A stretch of DNA of 64,000 bases from Hysterium pulicare CBS 123377 (taxonomy: Eukaryota; Ascomycota; Dothideomycetes; Hysteriales; Hysteriaceae). The first letter of the stretch is position 1; each line of letters starts with the position of its first letter. Under the pieces are notes generated by a model. It ran no database searches. It was given only the letters and a program-made list of their open reading frames with translations, and had not been told where the DNA came from. Location: NCBI GenBank assembly GCA_000467715.1, contig AJFK01000227.1, forward strand, positions 62,001 through 126,000. The letters run 5' to 3'. This document shows, piece by piece, positions 1-10,545 of this stretch. A program made the translations under genes and the position numbers.

Positions 1-479
1 TAACAAAGAAGAAAGAAAGTGTCAAAGAGCATGAGCTCCCCTACTACTCCAAATACCTCCTCTGCGCCGCCTACCTCGCCTCTTACAACCCCTCCCGCAC
101 CGACCCCCTCTACTTCATGAAAACCAGCGACAAGCGCCGTCCCCGCCGTAAAAACACTACCGGAGCCAACCGCATAAACTCTAAATCCTCGCGGCGGATC
201 CCGCGGCATCTGCTTTCCCCGTCCCCGTTTCCCCTCGATCGTCTTCTGGCGATTTTTAGAGCTATAGTGGATGGACCCGTGCCGCAGGCTGCGGATTTGT
301 ATACGCAGATTGCGACGTTGACTAGTCTGCGGTTGCTGGTTAGGGCGGGGGTTGCGGGAGCGGATGTGCTGGATCCGGGGTGCAAGTGGAAGGTCGGGTT
401 TGGGTGGGAGTGGATTCAGAGAGTGGGGAGGGGGGTGGGGTTCGAGATGGGGGAATTTACTGCTGGGGGGATGGAGTAG
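1..479 (+). CDS. ORC5: Origin recognition complex subunit 5, C-terminal part (partial)
   Basis: The reading frame is open from the window edge (first full codon at 3) to TAG at 477-479, so only the last ~158 residues are seen. The segment reads ELPYYSKYLLCAAYLASYN, then a basic linker containing KRRPRRKN, then HLLSPSPFPLDRLLAIFRAI, then LYTQIATLTSLRLLVR and a final WKVGFGWEWIQRVGR stretch. This order matches the C-terminal winged-helix region of fungal Orc5, a subunit of the hexamer that binds replication origins and loads MCM helicase. The AAA+ ATPase core would lie upstream, outside the window. The assignment rests on recognising the family pattern, not on a search. The gene ends convergently with the WD40 gene downstream. 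Confidence 0.8.
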   Translation, partial: TKKKESVKEHELPYYSKYLLCAAYLASYNPSRTDPLYFMKTSDKRRPRRKNTTGANRINSKSSRRIPRHLLSPSPFPLDRLLAIFRAIVDGPVPQAADLYTQIATLTSLRLLVRAGVAGADVLDPGCKWKVGFGWEWIQRVGRGVGFEMGEFTAGGME

Positions 480-844
480 ATGTAGTATACAGTACGTGCA
501 CGGCGGGTGTCATTATTCGTCGTACTGCGGACCACCTTGGCTGTACAAGTCTAGAGTGTACATGTTCCGTATGATACTTTCCGAATAGCCTTGGTGATGG
601 CAACTTGCTTTCAAGCCTTGTGCAGAGTCTGAATCGGCTTTGCAGGCTGGTAGTACAGAAGGTGGTAGTCGCATACCCACCCTCCGAAAACGACGAGTAT
701 GGCACCCCTTGTGGTGCACATTTATTGTTGCTAGGATCGTACTGGGGACTCATTCGATATGCTGTGGCCATTTGAACACTACTCTATGTCACTTCTAGTC
801 CGTCGCAATTATTGCTCCAGCTGGTGCACACCACCATAAGAGCC
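480..844. other. Convergent intergenic region
   Basis: This lies between two 3' ends. Short ORFs on both strands overlap each other and show no family pattern. I see no gene here. Confidence 0.6.
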
Positions 845-2684
845 TCACCACCCGAACCTCACGATCCCCCTACTTAGATTCGCCCAAAGCCCAACCCCCT
901 CCTCCTCATCCACATCCTCCATAAACCTGACACACCGTATCCTATCATATTTCCCAAATCCCCCCTTGTTACTCGGTTGACCATCCCACTGCCTCAACAC
1001 ACTTCCTGTCTGCAGACTATAAAGCAACACTCTCCCTTCCTCGTCTGCAGCGGCTACGAGGCCGAGTTGAGCGTGTACGTCGAGGCCTAGATCCGGGTAC
1101 GCGGTGTTTGAGTAGGGAAAGGTGAGAACGGGGATGGAGGGTGTGTATGGAGGAAAGGAGGATTGGGTGCTGAGTAGGTCGGGGTAGAAATGGTTCTTAT
1201 CCTTTTCTCGTCGACGCTTCTCAATGCGGTTTTGGCGTTGTTGTTCTAGCGTGAGGCTACGATTTGATGTGGAGCGGCGCTTCTCCAGCTCTGAAGTGTG
1301 GGTTGTGGGGGGATTAGGTTTGATGAGATTGATGTGTGCTCTAGGGACTCCGAAGTGAGGGTTCGGTTTTGGCATGCGGATGTCGTAGAGGGCTAGAGAG
1401 TTAAGGAGACCGGAGCATACGAGACGTGTGCTGTCGTCTGCACGTCGAAGCGCGTTTACCGGACTATTATGCGTGAGGATATGCGCGCTTCCCTTCGAGC
1501 GGCTATCGTAAAGATGGATGGTTGAGTCTCTGCATCCTAGAGCTAGCGTTGTTGGGGTAAGCCATGTCAAAGCTTGGACATCTGTGTCGAATTTGACCGG
1601 GCCTTCATGGCTCCATGTCCCGGATGGAGGGCGGTTGATGAATATGAGACTACTCGACGCGCCGATTGCGACGGTCTCTGTGGTTGTTGGAAGGATTGAG
1701 TTTGCTTTCTCGGGAGAGAAGGAGGGACAAGGTGCACTGGTCCAGATTGTGGTCGCCTCTCGCGGCGTGTACTGTTCCGCTATCCCCGGCCCATCTTGCT
1801 CGGGGTTGGAGATGTGAATTACGGGTGGGCGATCGGAGCCCAGAGTGGTTACGACCATCGTGCGGGACGCGGGGAGAAGATTCAAAGATGACACTTGCGA
1901 TGTCATTGCATGAAGGCGAGGCTCATATCCGGAGTAGTAAGAGTCGGATGGCGGGCTCGTAGACCGGGATCGGGATCTTCGTACTTGGTTGATCGATTGC
2001 TGATATGCTGCTGCGTGTCGGTCGCCACGATTCCGGGATAGAGAACTGTAAGGATTTTCTGCTGCCCTGAGGCGCAAGCGCTCAATCGTCGTGTCTTCAT
2101 TTGCCACGTACAAGACCTTCGCTGCGGGATCTCTGTCGAAGTATCTAATGGTTGTGTAGCCGGTCATGGCCTGCGGTTTGAAGCCAGATGCGCATGATAT
2201 TGACCAGTCGTTCTTGATTTGAATAGACCGAGTATGCGTTCCGATCTCTCGATTCAAGGAAGTAATCACTGTAGACGGGATATTGTTGGAAGACCGAACT
2301 GTCTCCTCTGCTTTTCTCTGGGTAAGTAGGTCGACCCTTTTCCGTTTCTAGTTCAATGTTTAGCGAAGTAGTGAATTATGTGACATCTATGAGATGGACT
2401 GCAGGGAATCAAGAGAAACGCCGACCGAAGAGCATCGAAAAAGCTCTTTGTGAAACAGAAATGCAAGCAACTTTCAAGACAGATGGATTGTGCTTACTTT
2501 AGACTCTTTCTTCGCCCTGTCAATGTTCGGCTTCGCGTACGCTGACTCTTCTCGCGGGCCATTGTGGCTAGGAAGAATGGCAAAGTACTTCTTCTTCTCC
2601 TTGTCTGTCGGTGATCAGAAGGTGCATGTAACTATCATTTCTGGACATACCATAATAGAAACCAGGCAGCTCTCTCCCATCCAT
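845..2684 (-). CDS. DCAF4/WDR21-like WD40 repeat protein
   Basis: Three exons (2684-2651, 2604-2498, 2347-845) give 547 aa. Exon 1 encodes MDGRELPGFYY, and the split codon to exon 2 makes PGFYYDKEKKKYFAI, the hallmark N-terminus of the DCAF4/WDR21 family. A lysine-rich segment (KKESKKRKR) follows. A 150-nt intron ends at CTAG with a CTAAAC branch site just upstream. The rest is a degenerate beta-propeller: repeat-like pieces include LALGCRDSTIHLYDSR and VCSGLLNSLALYDIR, the latter resembling the WDxR/DWD box used to contact DDB1. A low-complexity R/S-rich stretch sits near residue 165 and a basic helix (EKRRREKDK) near 420. Known family members act as substrate receptors of CUL4-DDB1 ubiquitin ligases; that role here is inferred. 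The long terminal exon opens with GTG and would be mistaken for a complete gene without the two upstream exons. Confidence 0.8.
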
Positions 2685-3029
2685 AGCTGCGAAATGTTGA
2701 AAGCCGGAATGCCATGAACATGAATGCAGGTGTGGGCCTGTTATGATAGCTTCATACGCCGTCTTGAGATGGTCTGTCCATTAGTAGTACAATGTAGCAT
2801 ATAGTAGGACGAAGACTGAGGTTGTTGAAGTTAAAATGGTGTTGAAGTTACTGTTGTAGGTCTAGTCCGGCGCGAGTCAGTCATCTCGAAAAACGCTTAT
2901 CGATAAGATGCAATTCGCCTCGGTATGACGTTTGGATGGAGGTAAGACCTCGATTCGTCGTCCCTCACACTGTCTGTCTTCGCCTCATAAACTTCTCCTC
3001 GTCCCTTCCTTTCGGGTTGCTCATTGTAC
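2685..3029. promoter_or_regulatory. Divergent promoter region of the DCAF4-like and SelO genes
   Basis: This stretch of 345 bp separates two start codons that point away from each other. It must hold both promoters unless the real transcripts start inside flanking sequence. No TATA box stands out. A short CT-rich stretch precedes the SelO start. Confidence 0.5.
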
Positions 3030-5049
3030 ATGCTCTCAAGAGCTCCTCTCCTTCGGCTGAAACCCACATCTTCACGCCTCCCAATGCGCCTCGCCCAAAT
3101 GGCAAACCATCTCAGCAACGGCTCCTCCGCCGCCACCACGAACGGGGCTTCCTCCTCATCTTACACACTCCGCCATCTCCCTAAATCGAATGTTTTTACC
3201 TCCAATTTACCCACCGATCCCGCCTTTCCTACGCCTGCCGACTCTCATAAAGCGCCGCGACAAACGTTGGGCCCACGAATGGTGAAAGGCGCTCTATACA
3301 CCTATGTTCGACCGGAACCAACCGAGTCCCCCGAACTCCTCGCCGTGTCAGAGCGAGCGCTATCCGACATTGGCATCAAACCTTCCGAAGTCGAGACAGA
3401 CGAGTTTAAAGAAGTAGTCGCAGGCAACAAAATCCTGACATGGGATGCAGAGAGAGAGGAGGGAATATACCCTTGGGCTCAATGCTATGGCGGATATCAA
3501 TTCGGACAATGGGCAGGCCAACTTGGTGACGGACGAGCCATATCTCTTTTCGAGACCACGCATCCCTCGACCGGTAGACGCTATGAAATCCAACTGAAAG
3601 GCGCAGGAAAGACACCGTACTCGAGATTTGCCGATGGTAAAGCGGTGTTACGGAGTTCGATCAGGGAGTTCATTGTCTCAGAGTATCTGAATGCGATTGG
3701 GATACCCACAACAAGAGCGCTAGCATTGACGTTGTGCCCCAAGGCTAGGGTATTCAGAGAAAGAATCGAACCGGGCGCCATTGTAACCAGGTTTGCGCAG
3801 AGTTGGGTTAGGTTAGGAACGTTTGACCTCCAAAGGACAAGAGGCGACAGAGATCTGTTACGAACACTAGCAACATACACCGCTGAGCACATCTACGGAG
3901 GGTGGGACAAGCTCCCCTCAAAACTTCCTTCTGGCGACGCAGACAAAACGCACGCCGATATTAAAACCGGCATTTCAGTAGACACGATCGAAGGTGAAGG
4001 CACAGAGTCGGAGAACCGTTTCACGCGTCTCTACCGCGCCGTCTGTCGCGCGAATGCAAAGACGGTAGCCGCCTGGCAAGCTTATGGCTTCATGAACGGA
4101 GTCCTCAATACCGATAACACCTCTATCCTCGGTCTCTCCATCGACTTCGGGCCTTTCGCCTTCCTCGACACCTTCGATCCTACCTACACCCCCAACCATG
4201 ACGATCATATGCTCCGATACTCCTACCGCAACCAGCCCACGATAATATGGTGGAACCTCGTTCGCTTCGGCGAAGCGCTGGGCGAGCTCATGGGTGCCGG
4301 CGTCAAAGTCGACGACCCTGAGTTCGTTGAAAAGGGCGTGAAAGAAGAAGCAGCAGATGATCTGATAAAAACAGCTGAAGGATGCATTGAGCGTGCAGGT
4401 GAAGAATACAAAGCTGTTTTCATGGCAGAGTATAAGAGACTCATGATGGCGCGATTGGGTCTCAAAACGCATAAAGAGAGTGATTTCGAAGAACTTTTTA
4501 GTGAGTGGTTGGATCTTCTTGAAGCACATGAGCTTGATTTCCATCATGGTTTTAGGAGACTGGGAAGTGTGAGGTTGGAGGAGGTGGCATCGGAGCAGGC
4601 AAGGAAAGATGTTGCAGGCAGATTCTTTAAGAAGAATGAATGGCCTAGACAAGAAGACCCGGCGCGCGAGAGGATCGCGAAGTGGCTGGAGAAATGGAGT
4701 GTCAGGGTGAGAGAAGATTGGGGCGAGGGCAAAGATCAGGAAAGGGAAGCGGAGATGGCAAAGGTGAATCCGAAGGTAGGATATCCAGCTCTTTTGTCCC
4801 CTCCATTACCAGCCCACTCCTAAAGACATATGCTAATATGCTCAATAGTTCGTTCCCCGCTCCTGGATCCTAGACGAAGTCATCGAACGGGTCGAAAAGA
4901 AGGAAGAAAGAGATATCTTGAAGGGTGTTATGAAGCTGAATCTTAATCCTTTCGAGGAACATTGGGGTTGGGACGAAGCCGAGGAGGAAAGGTTTTGTGG
5001 GGATGTGCCGAAATATAGGGGCATGTTGCAATGTAGTTGTAGCTCGTGA
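3030..5049 (+). CDS. SelO/Fmp40 family protein AMPylase (UPF0061)
   Basis: Two exons (3030-4775 and 4849-5049) give 648 aa. I chose ATG 3030 because the open frame before it has only a TTG. The N-terminus (MLSRAPLLRLKPTSSRLPMR) is basic and Ser/Thr-rich, like a mitochondrial presequence. Pseudokinase-fold motifs are present: LKGAGKTPYSRFADG, VLRSSIREF, GIPTTRAL, the loop GFMNGVLNTDNTS and DFGPFAFLD, where Asn and Asp bind metal and ATP in an inverted orientation. The family transfers AMP to Ser/Thr/Tyr of mitochondrial proteins in redox regulation (yeast Fmp40, bacterial YdiU, animal SelO). The last exon encodes NPFEEHWGWDEAEEE and ends CSCSS-stop, so Cys stands where animal SelO carries selenocysteine near the C-terminus. 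The 73-nt intron has a GTAGGA donor and a TAG acceptor. Confidence 0.93.
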
Positions 5050-5915
5050 GATTCGAGGAATAAATGTTTGGAATGGGATAATATCGAGAAGGCTTTTGAG
5101 CTGTGGCCGGCCATTATGGCGTACTGAGCTATGTTCCAGTGTTGCCTCAGGCATGACCAGGTGCGAAAAGCTTCCTAATCCGGTAATGCCAGCAAAAGGT
5201 GTTGATTCCGGAGAACAAATGCCATAATTCGAGGTGCGAGGCTGCTCATGCACTAGCGCGATTTGGTGGGTGCATTCACCGCTGTTAGCGAGGGTGAATG
5301 CGGTCCTAGAGATGAATGACCGGGGAAGGCTCCGTAATATTGGAGGTTCAATCGACGCTGGACCAAGATGAGCGGGAGAAGATGGAAGCGAGTAGAAACA
5401 AATGATATCAGTGGATTTGAGATGTGTTCATAAAGAGAAAAAGATAGCATATAGCAGTACTTGCAATCAGTCCAGCTCATTTTGCACTCCCGAAAGATCT
5501 CTCATATTCTTCCTCTAATGGTGCCACAATACCTTCGTAAAAGTTCTCTTGGGGTCCTCGATCATGAAGATCTGAATTTCGAACGTCAAAGATAAATCTA
5601 GTACATCTTAAAGGAGCCATTGCGTAATGCCGCTGTTCGCGCTTTTCCATTCCATCAGCCAGTCGTTGTGCCGCGCAGTATTCGGTCATAGCATCTCACC
5701 GCCATGACTCTTCTGTGCGGGCCAGTGCAGCTACCGTATGACTCCAAGACAACTAGATAAGAGTAACACCGCTGTCGTGGACCTTCTTCTTCTTTCACCC
5801 AACAGCTGCCATCGAATGAAGCTCAAAGCAACACTCAGTACCTTTTCTGTATAGCATCAACTCCGTTCGCATCCTTATCCGCAGCTGAGTTCCATACCTT
5901 TATCACTTCCTCAAC
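5050..5915. other. Intergenic region with one doubtful short ORF
   Basis: No convincing gene is seen. On the minus strand, 5689-5477 is an ATG-started 70-codon ORF (contains RCTRFIFDVRNSDLHD and ENFYEGIVAPLEEEY) that looks protein-like and could be the last exon of a small or decayed gene. I recognise no family and found no convincing upstream exon. Confidence 0.4.
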
Positions 5916-7822
5916 ATGTCCGTCTTCAACAAGCACATTCAGTGCTGCCAGGCTTTCAGAGACCTCATCGATGCTCTCCAGCATCCCGTGCGCGACTTCG
6001 GAGCTCAGTTCCCACTCGATGACATTCAAGAGCAGTTCAAGCAGTACAAGATATGGGCGGGGAATGTAGGCGTAGAGTGTGAGGAGGATACTGCACAGCA
6101 ATATGATTCGTTCGTAAGAGAGTCGTGGTTTGCGGAGCAGGTATCTAGTATCTTGGAGATTCTGGCAGATCGACTCCTAAATGGTATGAATTTTTTCAGC
6201 AGACTCATTAGCGTGCGATTTATCAGGTATCACCTAGCTTACCGCTATCGTTAGCTATTGAGCTCATCGAAAATAAAAGAAGACCTTTCGAAGAAGAGCA
6301 ACAAGCATTTCCACAAGGCATCGACACAGAGGAGCTTACCGACTCCGACCATGACTCGTTATCAACATCAAGCTGTAACAGTCTGGAAGAGCCTCAGCAA
6401 GAATCAGTCGAAGCGCAGGATCATACTCCCAATATTGCGACGAGCTCCACAGGGCATCTTGGTCGAGTGCCGACTTCAGAAATGCCTGCTATTCTTGAAT
6501 CCATCAAATTCACAATCCAAAGCCTCCAGTCAATGTCTACTCAAAGACCAGCCACACTCGATCGATATAGTCATCCGTCTGCCAAAGCAATGTCTCCATA
6601 CCAGAAGTTCGACGTGTTGTACGTGATGGATAAATTCCTTTTACTTGATCATGGGGTGGCGAGACGATTGGGCAAGATGATAACGCAACGGCGCCAAATG
6701 ATATGGAGAAAGCTGCGGCACTACGAAGGAGCGAAGGAGCCTCTCGGGTTCCAAGACGAGCCAGTACGCATGGAGTCGGACACAGAATCGGAGCCGTTGA
6801 CAGTTTCCAGCTATGCCGAGAAAGCGCTCATTGTGGATGTACCACCGTTGCCGCCTAAATTAAGGGGATTCAGCGGAGAAGAGCTACCTGGCTTCAAATG
6901 TCCACTTTGCCCGGAAAGCAAATATAAGCCGACGCCTGAAAACTGGAGGTAAGCTGCTCTATGTACCGTAAATGTATTTGACTTACTGGTGGTTAGGGAA
7001 CACATACTGAAGGATCTAATGCCCTATGTCTGTACCTATCCAAAATGCGAGCTCCACGAATTCGTATTCCGAAACAAAGAAGAATGGTTCATGCATGAAG
7101 CCCGACACCACAGATGGAAGTGGTTCTGTAATACCGAAGGACACCCAATGTTTGACGAAGCAGACGAGTTTGTGGCACATTTCAAGGAATGCCAAGATAT
7201 AATGATCGGAAACAGTCTTCACAAGGTGCAAAGCATGTTTCAGAGTCCATCGATGGCTAACGAGGGGCTTTGTAACCTTTGCAAGCGACATTCTACAAGA
7301 CTCAGGAGCCATGTATCATCTCACCTGAAGCAGATAGCTCTGTTCGCGTTGCCGAAACACTTTGAGGCTTCATATGATGATCCCTCTGCCATTCCACGGC
7401 CTAGTCAGACATTCGAGAGCAATACAGTGGAAGCACGCACTGGATTGGACCGAGACGATCCACTAGAGGTCGACCTACAAGAAGCTGACATGCAGCAATG
7501 GCCATTGGAGCCTTCTGAAGAATTATCATCGAATGATCTGGGCTCGCGGAGCTATGAATGGGGATTTCTAGGTGGCCATTTCCAATCGGTTGCCGTTGAA
7601 GTACCGATTGTGTCATTTGAGCAGCTCTCACTTCTGGAGACGGAGAAACCATTGGCACGCGACACAATTGCCTCCAAGCTTAAGGGGAATGAGGATAATC
7701 GACCAGCCGAGAGAGCACCGAGTTCATGGATTGGTTTGGATATCGCAGCTAGGAGCATGCGTAGGTTGCGTCGCTGTACAAGGAAAGTTTGGACTTCGGG
7801 AGTGAGTGGTTCAAGAGAGTAG
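5916..7822 (+). CDS. C2H2-type zinc-finger protein, fungal-specific
   Basis: Three exons (5916-6183, 6255-6948, 6997-7822) encode 595 aa. Residues 1-90 form a helical region (CCQAFRDLIDALQHPVRDFG ... KIWAGNVGV ... ILEILADRLLNAIE) typical of a large Pezizomycotina family in which it precedes zinc fingers. An acidic, Ser-rich linker follows. Zinc-binding motifs begin near residue 305: FKCPLCPESKY with a downstream His; CTYPKCE ... FMHEARHH; a WFCNTEGH/FKECQ segment; and LCNLCKRHSTRLRSHVSSHLKQIALFALP. The last motif, ending in IALFALP, is characteristic of this family. The C-terminal 200 residues are acidic and low in complexity. The molecular role is unknown; DNA, RNA or protein binding are all possible. 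Introns are 71 and 48 nt and phases agree across both junctions. Confidence 0.8.
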
Positions 7823-10545
7823 TGAGAAGCGCCATCGCGCTGGGTCCAATGCCGCAAATGGAATGCTGGGCTGTTAAGTACTGTGCCTAGTGATTCAATG
7901 AAAGCTTTCGTGTGCTGTGAGCCACATGTTGCGGGTCTGTTGTGATGATAGGATAACACGAAGATACCGGTGGAAGATCTAACTCCTACAGCGGGCGAGT
8001 CAGGGAATCGTGCACGGACAATCAACGCGAGTAAGCTTTCACGTGATGTATTATGTCATCAGTCCTCTTCTGGCAGCCTATATAAACCTCCTCACCTCCT
8101 TCCAGAAACCTCTTTTCTTTTCTTTAGCTCTCTTTGCCTTTTGGCTTAGGTCAGTATCTTCCAACCACCACCCTTCCCTTTCCAAATCACATCTTGCTAA
8201 CACATTCACAACAGATCAAGTGTAGTATCTGTTCTTTTCAGTTTAATCTCTGGAACGTGGTTACGGCCACATCTTTGATTAATCTACTTTTTGGACTCAG
8301 TTCTCTGGCCGCTGGGCTTGCTCATGTCAGAGAACACAGTGTCGCTCGTATTGCACTGCCTCGGGCTGACGCGAATCCATTATTTTTTTCATTGATCACT
8401 GGCCTTGAGCTGGGGTTGAAGAAGAATCTACTTGGCCTTTTCGTATTTCTTAGGCTTTTGGACATGGTGGTGAGACTGCACGATGGAGCTACGTTGTGAG
8501 TGAGAGCGAGAGTGAGTTTGAAGATTGCCTTGATCGTCACGTATATGTCATTTCCAATATTATATCGAACTCGATCTGCCATTTGAACGTAGGGAGCCGT
8601 GTTTGTGTGTAGTGGCTTCGGCTTGTTGTTTCACTTCTGGCAGTTCGTGGTAAGCGCGCGTTGACGCGTCAACGGTGAGACTCAACGTGGGCATGACGGC
8701 CGCAGAATGGCGGCTTCGGTGAAGTGAGAGGACTCTGTCCTTGTGTTCATGACAGGACGTACCCAGCGTCTTGCACATAGTTTTGAATCTTCGTTTTTCC
8801 GGCCTGTCCATGGCCGGCCAGGACGAAGCCAAACAACACCGCCCCAAGCCTCAGGCAAGAAACAGGAAATGAATCCCTATACAAAGCCCGCTCCAACCCA
8901 GCACTGTCCCGTCTCCATATACTTACAGCCACTAATCTAGTCTATCTTTTCCACCAGCTTGTTGTTCGTATACACCACCAGACCTCACCTACGTCATCTG
9001 AGCACACGGTTATGGAGATCCTCATCGTCATTCAGCATTCGTAGACGCCCGGCAGTCTCATCCAGTGCCATCATCAAATGTACACTGTTCTTCTCCAGCA
9101 CACCATCCAATGGTAGTAGCCTGTCCCCCTCACTTCTCGGAAGCGAAAGCGGAATGATCCAGTCCCTATATGGGCACAGCAAGAGGCGCCACAACCTAGC
9201 TCCTTCCAACCTTCACCCTCCTTCGGCTTTAACCAATACCAATCTACCAGACTACCAACATTTACAAAGAATAGGAAGCTCGGATATAATGGGAGGCTGT
9301 GGGTTGGGGAATTTAAAATACAGCCTAGGATATAGAAATAGGGTCCGAGAAAGGTAGCAATGGTGGGATGGAGTTAGGCAGGCGAACTGGATTTCTACCG
9401 TAGTACGCAGGTCAATCCGTCAGTGTACGCGGACGTTACCTTCCATGGAGTGACTTAGAATACGTGAGCTTTTCTTGTGTCAAGCGAGGAAGAGATTCAT
9501 GAAAAGAAAACCAACATAGGCCTAGCTAAAGCTAAGCTGTCTGGGAGTGTGAAGATCAGAAAAGTTAGAGAAATGGGGAGACTATATTCAACTATTCATT
9601 TCATGAATATAGACATGGTGAACTGGTGTCTCAAAGACGATAACCTAGGTCTAGTACTGTCAAAACTATTTGGAACAACAGTTGACATTAATAAAGCTCT
9701 AGCTGGGAAGAACACGTGGGAAAGGATAATATCGGAGAGTATCTCTACTAGAGTTGCTTAAGCAAAGGCGCAACAACTAAAGAAGATGGTACAGAAAGAA
9801 CGTGGAACAGATATATATCGGATTACTTGGGCCAAAGGACCCTTACTTGCGCCTTTCGGAGCATGTCTTTCCAAGATTAGAGTTCTTTCAGAGCGCCATG
9901 GCGCTGGGCGAGAAGTTTGTTGGGACTCTGTGGTTGTTTCACCTCCGACGGTCAACAATTTCTTTTGCGCGGTTTCTAAGAAGACAGAGGGTCTCTTGAT
10001 TCAGTCTCATCAATTTGCAGCTATGATCAACAGTGGAGTGGAGAAGCTTGTGGAGCTGGATGAACTTGGTCGGCCTTTTCAGGCTTTCCACTAATGCGGA
10101 ATGGGCATTGTGTTCGGCCAGAGCATTTGGTTTTCGAGTCACTGAAGAAGAATGAGGACTGTAAGCCTCATCATGTAGGGATGCCGCCTGCACTTGCAAT
10201 AACCGATGTATCGTAAATGGTCGCGCAAGATAGAGGATACGAAACGAAGCTATGAGTTGGAGAGACTTCCATTTTCCAACCAACGTGATGTCAGCCAGAA
10301 CGATGTTAAAAAAGAAGAGTCAAAACCCAAGGTCAGGAACTGGCTTCGATCCACACACAGTTCACTCTAGCTAAGTGCCGCTGCGTCTCCGTGCTAAACG
10401 ATCAAGTCCCTCTTCTCTGCAGGCTCAACCAGCTCGTCATCTACGTCATCTGAGCATACGTTCATGAGGTCCAACGCATCTTTTTATCTCAGTATCTACA
10501 CTGGAATAGCTTACCCGCATAATGCTCCGCCACTCTCTTACCTAC
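7823..10545. other. Gene-poor region of 2.7 kb
   Basis: No intact recognisable gene is seen. At 8079-8086 a TATATAAA box is followed by a CT-rich tract (about 8090-8130), as in fungal core promoters. Downstream plus-strand ORFs (8134-8499, then 8959-9357) have no family pattern, so the box may drive a non-coding or very short transcript. A block of decayed reading frames at 9573-10094 is described separately. Confidence 0.4.
9573..10094 (+). other. Unrecognised ORF block, possibly gene remnant
   Basis: One plus-strand frame is open from ATG 9573 (MGRLYSTIHFMNIDMVNW) to TAA at 9759-9761. The same frame reopens at once and runs to 10094 (contains MVQKERGTDIYRITWAKG). A second frame over 9780-9999 (contains EQIYIGLLGPKDPYLRLSEH) looks equally protein-like. 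I cannot decide which frame was coding and recognise no family. The 5' half is richer in A and T than the neighbouring genes. It may be the remains of a gene or a mobile-element fragment; an intact gene is unlikely. Confidence 0.25.

Noticed and set aside
845-2269. WD40 ORF taken as a complete gene with a GTG start
   Set aside because: Upstream exons restore the conserved DCAF4 start and a true ATG, so the GTG is internal.
3975-4652. 225-codon minus-strand ORF
   Set aside because: It lies wholly inside the SelO coding exon on the other strand, a common effect in codon-biased genes.
8134-8499. 121-codon ORF after a TATA box
   Set aside because: It lacks motifs and its hydrophobic stretch looks accidental. 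The promoter-like signals are noted, but the product is not supported.
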